A stretch of 64,000 nucleotides of DNA from Marinomonas gallaica. Its GTDB lineage: Bacteria > Pseudomonadota > Gammaproteobacteria > Pseudomonadales > Marinomonadaceae. Within the stretch, counting starts at the first letter, position 1. Each line of letters starts with the position of its first letter. A program made the position numbers and the translations under genes. Shown piece after piece: positions 42,681 to 52,549 of this stretch. Location of the stretch: the NCBI RefSeq assembly GCF_001639745.1, contig NZ_LTAX01000001.1, positions 124,001 to 188,000 of the forward strand, in the 5' to 3' direction. Below the pieces are notes generated by a model. It was not told the origin of the DNA. It searched no databases and was given only the letters and a program-made list of their open reading frames with translations.

Positions 42681-44087
42681 ATGATTGGCACAAAAGGTTT
42701 TCAAATTCGCCACAAATTATTCTTAGTGTTTGTACTAAGTAACGTCTTGTTGATCGTCTCCATGTGGCAAGTCTTTCAATGGAGCTTCGATCGTGGCTTT
42801 GTGACGTATGCCACAGAGCGTGACCGCGACTTTTTACAGCAAATGGCGAACCGTACTGCTAATTTGTTTATTTATTACGATGACTGGTATTTTCTTGTTC
42901 AAGAGAGTCGCTTAGAGAAAGAGTGGCAGCAAGCCAAGCTGGAAAACATTCGTGATCTTATTCCACCTCCTAGTACGCCTAACTTAGACCTAATTTATCC
43001 TTCTCAGTACTATCGCCAGCGTTTTTTGTTGTTCGATCAGGAAAAACAGCCTCTGATTGGCGATGTAACATTCGCTGACGCCGAAACCCACGCTGTTATG
43101 GTCGACAATTCACTGGTTGGCTATGTCGGGCTGCGTTCTATGCGTGCATTAGTTCAAGATCAGACACTGCGGTTTGTTAGACAACAAGGCGAAGCTTTTT
43201 TATTGATCTCAGCGTTCATGCTAACGATTGCAGCCTTACTAACTTGGCCATTAGCGCAATGGCTTAGTCGACCCATTTGTACCGTGCGACAAGCAACAAA
43301 GCGCTTGGCGGCTGGAGATTTTGATACACGTATTAAAATAAAAGGCACAGACGAACTCGCCGACTTAGGCCGTGATTTTAACCATCTAGCTTCTACGCTT
43401 GAGCACATGCGTGATGCGCGTAAGAAGTGGGTCGCTGATACTGCTCATGAGTTACGTACTCCGGTCGCAATCTTGCGGGGAGAAATTGAGGCCATGCAAG
43501 ACGGCATCATTAAAGTCTCGGATAACTCTCTAGCCTCTTTGCAACAAGAAGCGGTTCACATTGCGCGCTTAATTGATGACTTAAACCAATTATCTATGCA
43601 TGATATGGGTAGCTTGAATTACTGTATGGAAGAAGCGGACTTAAATGATATTTTAGAGCAAACCGTTCACTCCATGCAGTTACCGTTCGATGAGGCGGGC
43701 TTAGAATTAGAACTTGTGATTGTGAAAAAGAACCCAATTATAATCACAGGCGATGACGACCGTTTACATCAACTGTTCGCTAACCTCATGAACAACACAC
43801 TTAAGTACACCAACGCTCCTGGTAAATTAACAGTCACTTTGACTCGTGAGAACAAGAAAGCTGTGGTATTACTTGAGGACACTCCTCCAGGTGTCTGTGA
43901 TGAGGATATAACACAAATATTCGAACAATTTTTCCGTGTGGAAAATTCACGCAACCGAGCAACTGGCGGGCGTGGCCTTGGCCTTGCCATCTGTACGAAT
44001 ATTGTCGATGGACACCAAGGCACTATTTCCGCTTACCACTCTCCTTTTGGTGGGTTGGGAATACGCGTAGAATTCCCTTTAAATTGA
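42681..44087 (+). CDS. Sensor histidine kinase (BaeS-like)
   Basis: 468-aa membrane histidine kinase. It has a first membrane helix (about 14-34), a periplasmic sensor of about 135 residues, a second helix (about 172-190), a HAMP domain (190-243), the phosphoacceptor H256 in ADTAHELRTP, and an ATPase domain with LMNNTLKYT (N box) and GRGLGLAI (G box). The G1 box is the slightly unusual EDTPPGV. Sequence style is closest to BaeS, which reports envelope stress. The response regulator gene follows 16 bases later, so they form a pair. No obvious target operon is adjacent, though a transporter gene follows. Confidence 0.9.
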   Translation: MIGTKGFQIRHKLFLVFVLSNVLLIVSMWQVFQWSFDRGFVTYATERDRDFLQQMANRTANLFIYYDDWYFLVQESRLEKEWQQAKLENIRDLIPPPSTPNLDLIYPSQYYRQRFLLFDQEKQPLIGDVTFADAETHAVMVDNSLVGYVGLRSMRALVQDQTLRFVRQQGEAFLLISAFMLTIAALLTWPLAQWLSRPICTVRQATKRLAAGDFDTRIKIKGTDELADLGRDFNHLASTLEHMRDARKKWVADTAHELRTPVAILRGEIEAMQDGIIKVSDNSLASLQQEAVHIARLIDDLNQLSMHDMGSLNYCMEEADLNDILEQTVHSMQLPFDEAGLELELVIVKKNPIIITGDDDRLHQLFANLMNNTLKYTNAPGKLTVTLTRENKKAVVLLEDTPPGVCDEDITQIFEQFFRVENSRNRATGGRGLGLAICTNIVDGHQGTISAYHSPFGGLGIRVEFPLN

Positions 44088-44103
44088 TATGGAATCGATA
44101 ACT

Positions 44104-44781
44104 ATGAGTAAAGTACTGATTGTAGAAGATGAACCAAAACTAGCTGAGTTAATGGCTGCCTACCTTGAGCAAGCAGGTTACGAGCACCACCATATCGATC
44201 GTGGTGACCAAGTCGTAGATTACCTAAAAAACAATCAGGCTGACCTTATGCTTCTTGACCTTATGCTTCCAGGCCTTGATGGCGTTGAAGTATGTAAGCA
44301 AGTACGCCAATTTAGTGGCATGCCAATTATTATGGTCACAGCAAAAGCAGAAGAGATTGACCGTCTAATTGGTCTTGAAATGGGCGCTGATGATTACGTA
44401 TGTAAACCATTCAGCCCTCGTGAAATTGTAGCGCGTGTAAAAGCAAATCTACGTCGCGTTGAGCTTGATCAGACAGAAGCACCAAAAACTGATGGCTTCG
44501 ACTTGGACGCTGACCGTTTACGTGCAACGTACAAAGGCGAGCTAATCGACCTAACGACAGTGGAATTCCAATTGCTTCAATTATTGATCAAAGAGCCAGG
44601 TCGTGTTTTTGGTCGCGATATGATCATGAAAAGCATCTACACAGATAGCCGAGTAGTCAGTGACCGTACAATCGACAGTCACATTAAAAAACTGCGTAAG
44701 AAAATCGCTGCTGTAGCGCCAGAACTTAACGTAATTCACTCTGTATACGGTGCAGGTTACCGCTTTGAAAACAACGACTGA
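44104..44781 (+). CDS. OmpR-family response regulator (BaeR-like)
   Basis: 225-aa partner of the kinase upstream. Receiver domain with the acidic pocket E8/D9, phosphoacceptor D52 (LLDLMLPG) and K102 region (ADDYVCKPF), and a C-terminal OmpR-type winged helix (LTTVEFQLLQLLI, VSDRTIDSHIKKLRKKI). I prefer the ATG at 44104 (MSKVLIVEDE, GGAA upstream) over one at 44089. The TGA stop lies at the centre of a perfect 28-base palindrome which makes the terminator, as for the FrnE-like gene. Confidence 0.92.
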   Translation: MSKVLIVEDEPKLAELMAAYLEQAGYEHHHIDRGDQVVDYLKNNQADLMLLDLMLPGLDGVEVCKQVRQFSGMPIIMVTAKAEEIDRLIGLEMGADDYVCKPFSPREIVARVKANLRRVELDQTEAPKTDGFDLDADRLRATYKGELIDLTTVEFQLLQLLIKEPGRVFGRDMIMKSIYTDSRVVSDRTIDSHIKKLRKKIAAVAPELNVIHSVYGAGYRFENND

Positions 44782-44796
44782 TCAGTCGTTGTTTTT
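44768..44796 (+). terminator. Palindromic terminator enclosing the response-regulator stop codon
   Basis: A perfect 28-base palindrome (44768-44795, 14-bp arms) centred just after the TGA stop (44779-44781), ending in a short T run. It uses the last codons (Asn-Asn-Asp) as its left arm. Confidence 0.85.
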
Positions 44797-44868
44797 CCTA
44801 CCTTGTTAATTGTTTTATAACGGCTGACACGTTCAGCTGTTACTTGATTTGAAAATTAGGCAGCTCAC

Positions 44869-45819
44869 ATGGACGATTTTCTTGGTGTAGTGGAATTTTC
44901 TCTTTCTATTACCGCACCTATTTTTTTAGTTCTTGTCATGGGTGTTGTGCTCGAGAAAATAGGCATGATTAACGATAACTTCGTTGAGGTATCGTCGAAA
45001 GTCATTTTTAACGTTGCTATGCCTGCCTTAATTTTCATCAACATTACCCAACAAACAACAGATCCAAGCAGCCACCTGTCTTTAATGGTGTATGCAATCA
45101 TTGCCACCTTCATCACTTATCTAGCCTTAGAAGCACTTGCGGTAAAACTCGTCAAACAGAAAAGTGATCGAGGTATTGTTATTCAAGGGGCATTTCGCTC
45201 AAACATGGCAATTATTGGGCTAGCCTATTGCTTAAATGCTTATGGTGACAGTGCCTTAGCCGCAGCTACCGTCTACATAGGTGGCGTAATGGTGCTTTAT
45301 AATGTTTTAGCCGTCATCACGATTAATCGCTCAATGAATGCCAATAAAAGCATTGCTGCTTCCTTAAAAGCGATCGCAAAAAACCCCCTCATCATTGCCA
45401 TCGTGGTCGCCCTAACAGCCAATCAAATCAATTTGCAGTTGCCTGAAATTGTTACTCAAGCAGGAAATTATTTCGCCCAGTTAACGCTTCCTTTAGCTTT
45501 GTTGTGTGCTGGCGCGTCATTACGTTTTAAAGAGCTAAAGAAAGATATAACCCCTGCGCTGATTGCAACAGTTGGCAAGCTGATTGTCATACCTCTAATT
45601 TTAACCATGGGCGGTTTTTTTCTTGGATTTAGAGGTATCGATCTAGGCATTTTATTCTTACTATCTTCAGCACCTTCTGCCTCGGCTGGATACATTATGG
45701 CTCGAGCCATGAATGGCAATGCCGTTTTGGCTGCAAATATCATCGTATTAACCACCGTATTTTCCTTTCTAACCACAAGTGTGGGTGTCACCTTATTGCG
45801 TGCATTCAATCTCATTTAA
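44869..45819 (+). CDS. AEC-family membrane transporter
   Basis: 316-aa integral membrane protein of the auxin efflux carrier family; about ten hydrophobic segments in two halves of five. Family members in bacteria include malonate and other organic anion carriers; substrate here is unknown. The N-terminal half shows VMGVVLEKIGMI and KVIFNVAMPALIFINI, the C-terminal half PLALLCAGASLRFKEL and SSAPSASAGYIMARAM, typical of the family. It is downstream of the two-component genes but behind their terminator, so it is probably a separate unit. Confidence 0.9.
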   Translation: MDDFLGVVEFSLSITAPIFLVLVMGVVLEKIGMINDNFVEVSSKVIFNVAMPALIFINITQQTTDPSSHLSLMVYAIIATFITYLALEALAVKLVKQKSDRGIVIQGAFRSNMAIIGLAYCLNAYGDSALAAATVYIGGVMVLYNVLAVITINRSMNANKSIAASLKAIAKNPLIIAIVVALTANQINLQLPEIVTQAGNYFAQLTLPLALLCAGASLRFKELKKDITPALIATVGKLIVIPLILTMGGFFLGFRGIDLGILFLLSSAPSASAGYIMARAMNGNAVLAANIIVLTTVFSFLTTSVGVTLLRAFNLI

Positions 45820-45872
45820 AAATAATTTCACTTTTTGAATGAGAAGCACTTGCATTTGTTTGCAACAACCTT

Positions 45873-45891
45873 TTAAATAGTAATCATTCTC
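45873..45891. promoter_or_regulatory. Probable Fur box upstream of the AraC-like gene
   Basis: This 19-base segment matches the Fur consensus GATAATGATAATCATTATC at 13 positions, including the central TAATCATT. It lies 23 bases before the AraC-like start. The downstream flavodoxin gene supports iron control. Confidence 0.55.
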
Positions 45892-45913
45892 AGAACTGAC
45901 CGGATGATGACTC

Positions 45914-46789
45914 ATGATCGTACAAGCAATCGACTTATTTGAAGAGACTGGCAAAGTAAGCCAACGCTACGCTTACTGGCTATCTGGTCATCAACAAATA
46001 AAGCAGCCGTTATCAGGTCTTCGTCTTGTTCAGCAACAGTTTCACATTTTTGAGCCACTGACTATTCAAGAGCATGTTGCGGCTGGGGTATACATTACAT
46101 TTAATACTGTAAGCCCATTGAACAAGCTGCAAAACACCACCCCGATTCAAGTATTGCCTGTTTACGAAGACGCACAGGTCGATTGGGAAGTAACGCAAGA
46201 ATCTAAATTCAGCTGGAGTCAGATTTTTATGACTTGGGAACAATTGGCCTCTATTACAGGAGAGTCTATTGCTCAGGTAAAAGCGTTCTTTACACGTCAT
46301 GTCAGCAAAGAAACCGGTACTCCTAAGTCTCTGACACTGACACGTACTCTGAGCCAAGAATTTAACCGTTTGATGCAACGTGATGGCAAGCAACTAGCAC
46401 TGGTTGGCAAGTTATACAACCTAGTATTACAGACCATTGAGCACATTCAGGTTCAAAGCCATATTCAGCAATGTCCCGATTGCCAAAAGAAACTCTTTGA
46501 AAGTCAAAATATTATAGAAGCAGATCAATTCGCTTCCACAGACGATTTAGCCGAACAAGTAGGCCTAACCCATACCGCACTTGAACTGGGATTTGCTGTC
46601 ATCACCGGTATGAGTATTGGTGAATACCAAATTGAAATCGCGTTTCGTCGAGCCCTTGCTCAGCCTAACAACAACCAATCTTTAGCCAGCCGTTTGACAG
46701 CAGACACTGGCTGGACGCAACAAGACATTGAAAAAGCTTGCCTAAAACGTTTTGGGGTCATGAGCCACCAATTAGGCAGTATGCAGTAA
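45914..46789 (+). CDS. AraC-like regulator with a CxxC motif, upstream of flavodoxin
   Basis: 291-aa protein. Residues about 208-250 (FASTDDLAEQVGLTHTALELGF...MSIGEYQIEIAFRRAL) form a recognisable AraC-type helix-turn-helix of the PchR style; a weaker second one may lie at about 255-285 (SLASRLTADTGWTQQDIEKACLKRFG). A C187-P-D-C190 motif stands just before the DNA-binding part and could bind metal or act as a redox switch. The N-terminal part (about 1-180) has no recognised domain. A probable Fur box is 23 bases upstream, and fldA starts 13 bases downstream, so this is likely an iron-responsive regulator of the flavodoxin or of iron uptake genes elsewhere. Start is the ATG at 45914. Confidence 0.65.
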   Translation: MIVQAIDLFEETGKVSQRYAYWLSGHQQIKQPLSGLRLVQQQFHIFEPLTIQEHVAAGVYITFNTVSPLNKLQNTTPIQVLPVYEDAQVDWEVTQESKFSWSQIFMTWEQLASITGESIAQVKAFFTRHVSKETGTPKSLTLTRTLSQEFNRLMQRDGKQLALVGKLYNLVLQTIEHIQVQSHIQQCPDCQKKLFESQNIIEADQFASTDDLAEQVGLTHTALELGFAVITGMSIGEYQIEIAFRRALAQPNNNQSLASRLTADTGWTQQDIEKACLKRFGVMSHQLGSMQ

Positions 46790-46802
46790 CGTTGAGGACA
46801 CT

Positions 46803-47342
46803 ATGAGCACAACTAGCACAATCGGCCTTTTTTATGGCACCGATACATCAAATACCGAAATGGTAGGACAGAAAATTCAACAACAGTTTTCCGAGCTCGA
46901 TCAATTGGTAGAACTGCACGACATTAAAGACTCTGACATCAACACGTTACTGGACTATGATTTTTTAATTTTAGGAATTCCAACATGGGATTTCGGTGGC
47001 ATCCAAAGTGACTGGGAAGATGTTGGTGATGCGTTATCTGAGCTGGACTTATCTGGCAAGGTTATCGCTTTATATGGCTTAGGTGACCAATTTGGCTATG
47101 GCGATTATTTTGTCGATGCCATTGGCTGGTTGCACGAAAAGCTCGTCAATACGGGCGCTACCTTTATCGGCCAATGGTCGACCGAAGGCTATGACTTTGA
47201 AGCGTCTCGCGGCGCTAACGCAGATAAAACAGAATTCGTCGGCTTGGCAATCGATGAAGATCAGCAATTTGACCTTACTGACCAACGTGTTGAGCAGTGG
47301 GTGATACAGCTTTATGCAGAGCAGGCACTGGCAGCCGCCTAA
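46803..47342 (+). CDS. fldA: Flavodoxin (long-chain)
   Basis: FMN electron carrier that replaces ferredoxin under iron limitation. The 179-aa protein has the phosphate-binding loop GLFYGTDTSNTE (about 8-19), the FMN-stacking segment GIPTWDFGG, and the GLGDQFGYGDYFVDA loop near the isoalloxazine; length and the inserted loop are of the long-chain type. It follows the AraC-like gene by 13 bases with GAGG upstream. Fur control through the shared upstream box is likely; its operon partner may be its regulator. A terminator follows. Confidence 0.96.
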   Translation: MSTTSTIGLFYGTDTSNTEMVGQKIQQQFSELDQLVELHDIKDSDINTLLDYDFLILGIPTWDFGGIQSDWEDVGDALSELDLSGKVIALYGLGDQFGYGDYFVDAIGWLHEKLVNTGATFIGQWSTEGYDFEASRGANADKTEFVGLAIDEDQQFDLTDQRVEQWVIQLYAEQALAAA

Positions 47343-47458
47343 GGTTAGATAGACTGGCTCACGATTTTGCACACGACTCGTTTGGCTTCCACTCATTCGC
47401 TGCCCCGAATGACCAAATTCGTGCAAATAGTGATTAACCAAAGGTTAATTTCTGCATA

Positions 47459-47512
47459 AAAACACGCTTCTCCTTTCTCTCTCCTGCTTTTGGGGAAGCG
47501 TGTTTTCTTTTT
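47459..47512 (+). terminator. Intrinsic terminator of fldA
   Basis: Arms 47459-47473 and 47492-47506 form a 15-bp stem with a single G-U pair and an 18-base loop, followed by a T/C run. It lies about 115 bases past the fldA stop. Confidence 0.8.
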
Positions 47513-47559
47513 TTCCAACCTTTTGTAAGCTTGAGTCCTACTCATTAAGATCTTACAAC

Positions 47560-47874
47560 ATGAACCTAACCCTACTAGACGTTTGCCTTATCTTCGCGTT
47601 CTTCTGTTTTACTTTGCTCGCTTGGCAGCATTTTAAAATACGCGAATACACCCTGATGCGAGTTAAACAACAGTGTTCTAAACTTGATCTACAAATGCTG
47701 GATGAATCCATCTATGGCAGCTATTGGCGGCCCGTTATTGAGCGAGGTCAAGTAAAGATAAAACGACGCTATCAGTTTTACTTCACTTCCACTGGAGAAG
47801 GTCGATACCAAGGAGAGATTGAAATGATCGGCATGCAACAAAGCCATATTCATTTTGATCCTCATGCTATGTAA
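47560..47874 (+). CDS. DUF3301 family membrane-anchored protein
   Basis: 104-aa protein of the DUF3301 family: one N-terminal membrane helix (about 4-22) followed by a small cytosolic or periplasmic part with RVKQQCSKLDLQMLDESIYG and RRYQFYFTSTGEGRYQGEI. Function unknown. The ATG at 47560 has no clear ribosome-binding site; an upstream frame to 47500 would overlap the fldA terminator. It stands alone between fldA and the chemoreceptor gene. Confidence 0.8.
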   Translation: MNLTLLDVCLIFAFFCFTLLAWQHFKIREYTLMRVKQQCSKLDLQMLDESIYGSYWRPVIERGQVKIKRRYQFYFTSTGEGRYQGEIEMIGMQQSHIHFDPHAM

Positions 47875-47975
47875 TTTGTCTATTTTTTAAACAAAGCATC
47901 AAAAACGTCACGTAAAGCTGCAATAAAGCTATTTACAAAAGCGATCTTAGGCTAAATACTCTCTTTATAATAATT

Positions 47976-47987
47976 AGACAATTGTCT
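47976..47987. promoter_or_regulatory. Palindrome next to the -10 of the chemoreceptor gene
   Basis: AGACAATTGTCT, a perfect 12-base palindrome, lies five bases downstream of a TATAAT (47966-47971) and 40 bases before the chemoreceptor start. The position suits a repressor site, but no regulator is indicated. Confidence 0.35.
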
Positions 47988-48026
47988 TACATAACTATAA
48001 CTATAAAATATCAGTAGGTGGATATA

Positions 48027-49913
48027 ATGCTGGCAAATTTCAGTTTTAGAGCCAAACTCACTATTTTACTCGCCTGTGGTCTACTCGGCTTTGTCGTAGT
48101 AACTGTCGTGGCGTTGAATGGTATGAGCGCACAAACTTCGGCTTCTGAGCGTTTTGAAGTCATGACGAAAGTACAAAATGACTTATCTTCTCTCGTTATT
48201 GCCAACATGGAGCTGTACGAGCAACTCGATAAGCTTAATGACAACAGCTACTCCGCGTTCTTAGATGAACTAAAAACAAAAGAAAACCGTTTCTCTGCCT
48301 TGATCGCTGAAGATGCAGAAATGGTGAATCACCCGCAGACCGAAACCACGCTTGCAAATATTTCCGATCTTATAAACCAATATTCGCTGACCCTAGAAGA
48401 ACTCGTTAACCTTAACCAGCGACTAGGTTTTAACGCTAGTTCAGGCATGAAAGGTGAAATTGCTGCTCTAGGTGAAGTAGTCATCGAAAAAGTGTCATTC
48501 TTGAGTCTTGTTAAACAAGAGTTCTTACCAGTACGTGAAGCCGAAAAGAATTTTGTCTTTGAACCCACATCGGAAAACAAAGATGTTTTTGAAGAGCGCT
48601 ATAAGAAGTTTTACCAACGTGTGGTGAATTTCGGTCTTGAAGAGCGTTTTGGTGATGTAGTCGTCGCTTACTATGATAAAGTCCAACTTTATGCCAACAC
48701 AGTGGGCAGCTTAGAGACATTGCAGCAGAAGTTTCGCGATGTTCGAACGAAGTACAACGATGCGACGAATCAAGCTCAAGAGTTACTAAAACAAGCCGTT
48801 GTCGAAGCACGCCAGCAAGCATCCGCACAATCTAAACAAGCCAGCATCAGTGTCATTGTCGTTAGTATCATTGTTGCTGTTATCGCTGGATTGCTGATGA
48901 TGGCGATTGGACGCAGCGTTAACCAAACACTTAATCAAATAATTCGTGACCTTAGTAAAGTAAAAGGTGGTGACTTAACGGCTCGTTTAACCATCAACCA
49001 TAAACGCAATGATGAATTTGATTCTCTCTGCGGTTCAGTTAATGAAATGACGACTGGCTTAGGCTCGGTTATTGGCGATGTGGTCCACACGACTGGCGAT
49101 GTCAGCAATATGGTCAGCCAACTAAACAGTGCCGTGGTCAACATTGCCGACAGCAACCGCTCTGTTAGCGAACAAACAAATTCCTTAGCGGCCGCAACAG
49201 AAGAAATTTCGACAACGATCAGCAGCATCTCTCATACCACTGAGGAATTAAGCGATCAATCTAAGAACACGTATGAGTCTGCAAAGGTAGGATCAGAAAC
49301 CATCAAAGGTGCCCTATCTAGCCTAGGCAAAACAATTGAAGTCGTAAACTTAACTGGACGCCAACTTAACGAGCTGGGACAACTGTCGAAAGACATCGAT
49401 GATGTTATTGGCATGATCAATGATCTAGCGAATCAGACCAATCTATTAGCTCTGAACGCAGCCATTGAAGCGGCACGTGCTGGTGAAGCGGGCCGTGGTT
49501 TCTCAGTAGTTGCTGACGAAGTACGCTCGCTTGCAGAGAAGACCGTCGATGCTACTGCAAAAATTACCGATATCGTCGGCACAATCCAAACGTCGACTCA
49601 AACAGCCATTACCACCATGAACAGTGGCCAAGAGAACCTTCGCTCAATTGAAGAGTATAGTGAAAAGGCAGAATTAGCGATTCGTGAAATCGAGCACAAT
49701 GCTCAAACAAGCTCATTGTCCTCGGTTGATATGGCTCGCTCTATACAAGAAGTGGCCAAAACAGCGGTTCACATGAGTGAAGAAATGGACCGCATTGCTC
49801 AGCAGCTTCAACGTGACAGCTCTGACATCGGTAGTATTGAAGGCAATACTCGTGACATTCACGATCAAGTCTCTTCGCTTGAAAAGAAAACCAGCATGTT
49901 TACCACTAAGTAA
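48027..49913 (+). CDS. Methyl-accepting chemotaxis protein
   Basis: 628-aa transmembrane chemoreceptor. Two membrane helices (about 8-32 and 272-295) flank a helical periplasmic sensor of about 235 residues, longer than a simple four-helix domain and compatible with a helical bimodular sensor. A HAMP domain (about 296-350) and the signalling domain follow, with the highly conserved tip [22 protein letters not shown]. There is no C-terminal NWETF-like tether for CheR. I place the start at ATG 48027 (AGGTGG upstream), not at an in-frame GTG at 48018. Ligand unknown. The gene is monocistronic with a strong terminator. Confidence 0.93.
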   Translation: MLANFSFRAKLTILLACGLLGFVVVTVVALNGMSAQTSASERFEVMTKVQNDLSSLVIANMELYEQLDKLNDNSYSAFLDELKTKENRFSALIAEDAEMVNHPQTETTLANISDLINQYSLTLEELVNLNQRLGFNASSGMKGEIAALGEVVIEKVSFLSLVKQEFLPVREAEKNFVFEPTSENKDVFEERYKKFYQRVVNFGLEERFGDVVVAYYDKVQLYANTVGSLETLQQKFRDVRTKYNDATNQAQELLKQAVVEARQQASAQSKQASISVIVVSIIVAVIAGLLMMAIGRSVNQTLNQIIRDLSKVKGGDLTARLTINHKRNDEFDSLCGSVNEMTTGLGSVIGDVVHTTGDVSNMVSQLNSAVVNIADSNRSVSEQTNSLAAATEEISTTISSISHTTEELSDQSKNTYESAKVGSETIKGALSSLGKTIEVVNLTGRQLNELGQLSKDIDDVIGMINDLANQTNLLALNAAIEAARAGEAGRGFSVVADEVRSLAEKTVDATAKITDIVGTIQTSTQTAITTMNSGQENLRSIEEYSEKAELAIREIEHNAQTSSLSSVDMARSIQEVAKTAVHMSEEMDRIAQQLQRDSSDIGSIEGNTRDIHDQVSSLEKKTSMFTTK

Positions 49914-49935
49914 GCCTGCAGTTTTCTGCTAAAAC

Positions 49936-49964
49936 AAAAAAACCGGCTAAGAGCCGGTTTTTTT
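49936..49964. terminator. Bidirectional terminator between the chemoreceptor gene and gltX
   Basis: AACCGGCT/AGCCGGTT stem with a 3-base loop, flanked by A and T runs (49936-49964). It serves both convergent genes. Confidence 0.92.
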
Positions 49965-49987
49965 AGATCAAAACATTATCGGTAAAT

Positions 49988-51469
49988 TCAAAGTTCTGCG
50001 AACTCTTTTTCCCAACGTTTTGTTTCTTTCTTAGATGGCCCACCAACCACGTTAACGGCATGACGTAAACGAGCACGAGTCATATCAGGACCTAAGATTG
50101 TCATAGAATCAAATACAGAGACAGACGCTGTGGTACCCGATACCGCTACAAACAGTGGCGCAAAGAAGTCTTTCGGTTTCACTTCCATTGCTTGCGCAAG
50201 GGATTTCATTTCCGTAAAGATCTTATCTTTTTCCCATGAACGCAGTGCTTCAAGCTTCCAAAGTGCGAACTGAAGGGCTTTACGTAACGTTTCTTCTTCC
50301 ATTTTAATATCAGAGAAAGAGTCAGCTGTGACATCCAGCTGACCTTTAAAGAAGAAGCCTGCGACATCCGCCACATCAGAGAACGTTTCAACACGCGGAA
50401 TAATCAATGGCAAAATCGCATTAACGTATTCGCTGTTCAAGCCCCACTCAGAAAACTTCTGAGCAAAATCGGCCACTGACAAGTCTTCGCGAATCCACAT
50501 GCCGTTTAGCCATTTCAGCTTCTCTACGTCAAAAACTGGTCCGCCAAGAGAAACACGTTGGATGTCAAAGTTATCAATCATCGATGATAAAGTGAACTTT
50601 TCACTTTCATCAGGCATCGACCAGCCCATACGGCCAAGGTAATTGATTACCGCTTCAGGTAAGAAGCCCATACGTTGGTAGTAAAGAATCGATGTTGGGT
50701 TTTTACGTTTAGATAGCTTGGATTTATCTGGGTTACGCAACAATGGCATATGGCACAATGTTGGAATGTCCCAACCAAAGTATTGATACAACAAGATGTG
50801 CTTAGGTGCGGAATTAATCCACTCTTCACCACGGATCACGTGGGTAATCTTCATCAAGTGGTCATCAACAACATTGGCTAAATGGTAGGTAGGTAAACCA
50901 TCGGCTTTCAACAATACCTGCATATCTACTTGCGCCCAATCGATTTCGATTTCGCCACGTAGCATGTCTTGCACAACACAAGTACCCTCTTCAGGTACTT
51001 TCATGCGAATCACGTAAGGTACGCCAGCATCAATCTTCGCTTGCACTTCTTCTTGGCTCAGATTTAAAGCGCGCCCGTCGTATTTTTGCGCTAAGCCTTG
51101 CTCTTTTTGCTCAACACGCATTTGATCGAGTTCTTCGGGGGTTTCAAAGGCATAAAAAGCGTGACCTTTTTCAACCAACTCTAGCGCATAGTCTTTGTAT
51201 ATATCGCCTCGTTCGCTCTGGCGGTAAGGGCCATGTGGGCCGCCTACATCCGGGCCTTCTGACCAATCCAATCCTAACCAACGTAACGCATCAAGGATCA
51301 TCTTCTCCGATTCAGGCGTACTGCGTGTCTGGTCAGTATCTTCGATACGTAAAATAAATTCGCCGCCCATTTTCTTGGCAAAAGCCATATTAAACAGTGC
51401 GATGTATGCAGTACCAACGTGAGGGTCGCCCGTTGGAGAAGGCGCGATTCGAGTTCTTACCTCAGACAT
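49988..51469 (-). CDS. gltX: Glutamyl-tRNA synthetase
   Basis: Class I synthetase charging tRNA-Glu. The 493-aa protein has the HIGH-type motif HVGT (17-20) and the KMSKS-type loop KLSKR (about 246-250), plus the C-terminal anticodon-binding helical domain. No zinc-binding cysteine cluster is seen in the connecting region. The first codons [17 protein letters not shown] are typical. It is a single gene with its own promoter about 40 bases upstream. Confidence 0.97.
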   Translation of the reverse strand: MSEVRTRIAPSPTGDPHVGTAYIALFNMAFAKKMGGEFILRIEDTDQTRSTPESEKMILDALRWLGLDWSEGPDVGGPHGPYRQSERGDIYKDYALELVEKGHAFYAFETPEELDQMRVEQKEQGLAQKYDGRALNLSQEEVQAKIDAGVPYVIRMKVPEEGTCVVQDMLRGEIEIDWAQVDMQVLLKADGLPTYHLANVVDDHLMKITHVIRGEEWINSAPKHILLYQYFGWDIPTLCHMPLLRNPDKSKLSKRKNPTSILYYQRMGFLPEAVINYLGRMGWSMPDESEKFTLSSMIDNFDIQRVSLGGPVFDVEKLKWLNGMWIREDLSVADFAQKFSEWGLNSEYVNAILPLIIPRVETFSDVADVAGFFFKGQLDVTADSFSDIKMEEETLRKALQFALWKLEALRSWEKDKIFTEMKSLAQAMEVKPKDFFAPLFVAVSGTTASVSVFDSMTILGPDMTRARLRHAVNVVGGPSKKETKRWEKEFAEL

Positions 51470-51507
51470 ATCCTATCTCATTAAATTGGGGGTGAGTGAT
51501 GGGCGTT

Positions 51508-51536
51508 ATTATATGCCTGTTGCCAAACATCGGTAA
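51508..51536 (-). promoter_or_regulatory. Promoter of gltX
   Basis: Perfect TATAAT on the minus strand (51513-51508), with a weak TTACCG (51536-51531) at 17 bases, 39 bases before the gltX start. Confidence 0.5.
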
Positions 51537-51648
51537 GAGCTATTCGCGATCTTTTCTGAGTTAGCATGCAACTAATTTGAATTTATTACGCTGCGGCATT
51601 TCAAACAAAAAACGCAAACAGATACATTGCTGATTTTTTGATCAATAC

Positions 51649-52446
51649 TTAAATTGAAGTACTACGTCTGATTTCAAGCTGCGATAGCCGTATGCCAATT
51701 TCAACATCCAGCTTTAGCGTCACCATAGAACGTGCAAACTGGCAATGACTTAACTGCCCATCTAATAACTTTTGAAATTTAGCAGGATACTCGCTCAAAC
51801 AATCAAAGACCTGCTCGAGACTGCTTTTATTTTTAAGAATCTCCACCGACGACTTCGGACCTATCCCTTTGACGCCTGGAATATGATTCGTTGTATCCCC
51901 TACTAATGCCCAATAATCTGGTAGTAATCGGGGGATGACACCATATTTTTGTTCGACCCAATTGGCATCGTAGCCAAGTTTTGCAAAGTAGTCATATTGT
52001 AAAATATGTGGGTATTGCAGTAGCTGCGTATAGCCTTTGTCAGTAGAAACAATCATCGAGCCTATGCCATGTTGGCTGGCTTTAAACGCTAATGTGGCCA
52101 CTAGGTCATCCGCTTCCCATCCGGTCATGCGTAAGCACGGCCAACCATTAAAGCGAAACACCTTGGCAAACCGCCCCATGGACTCTAATAACGCATCATC
52201 CATTGGTGGTCTTCCTAGCTTATATTCAGGAAAGGCTTCGTGACGCCACGTTTTCGCCGGTGAGTCAAAAACGATCGCCATGTAGCTTGGCTCAAATTGA
52301 TGCACTAGCTTCGCTAACGCATCAATGCATAGACTTTGAGTACGCTCTATTCGACGCTCGCTGTCTGGCTCACTTTCTAACGCCGCATGTAAGCGTCGTA
52401 TCAGGTTTAAGCCATCAATCAGTAAAAGCCCATTTTTCACTGTCAC
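51649..52446 (-). CDS. xni: Flap endonuclease Xni (YgdG)
   Basis: Structure-specific 5' nuclease related to the 5'-3' exonuclease domain of DNA polymerase I. The 265-aa protein starts with LLIDGLNLIRR and shows the metal-site acids (VFDSP, GWEADDLVATLA, VSTDKGYTQLL) and the helix-hairpin-helix IPGVKGIGPKSSVEIL. Length is close to E. coli Xni (251 aa). It is divergent from the DUF4139-like gene. A second helicase or polymerase gene is not adjacent. Confidence 0.93.
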   Translation of the reverse strand: MTVKNGLLLIDGLNLIRRLHAALESEPDSERRIERTQSLCIDALAKLVHQFEPSYMAIVFDSPAKTWRHEAFPEYKLGRPPMDDALLESMGRFAKVFRFNGWPCLRMTGWEADDLVATLAFKASQHGIGSMIVSTDKGYTQLLQYPHILQYDYFAKLGYDANWVEQKYGVIPRLLPDYWALVGDTTNHIPGVKGIGPKSSVEILKNKSSLEQVFDCLSEYPAKFQKLLDGQLSHCQFARSMVTLKLDVEIGIRLSQLEIRRSTSI

Positions 52447-52549
52447 CTTCCACTTTGTGTCCTACATATAACGAAGCATTCTACGTTATTCTGAAAGCTA
52501 ATTGGGAATTTGCCAGCTCACGTTTTCCATGTTTAACAGAGGAATGCTT

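Noticed and set aside
44800..44865. TAACGGCTGA/TCAGCTGTTA inverted repeat as an operator for the AEC gene
   Set aside because: One mismatch and no promoter context; may be a leader hairpin, not enough support to annotate.
51470..51648. tRNA genes next to gltX
   Set aside because: No cloverleaf or CCA-type end is seen in this gap.
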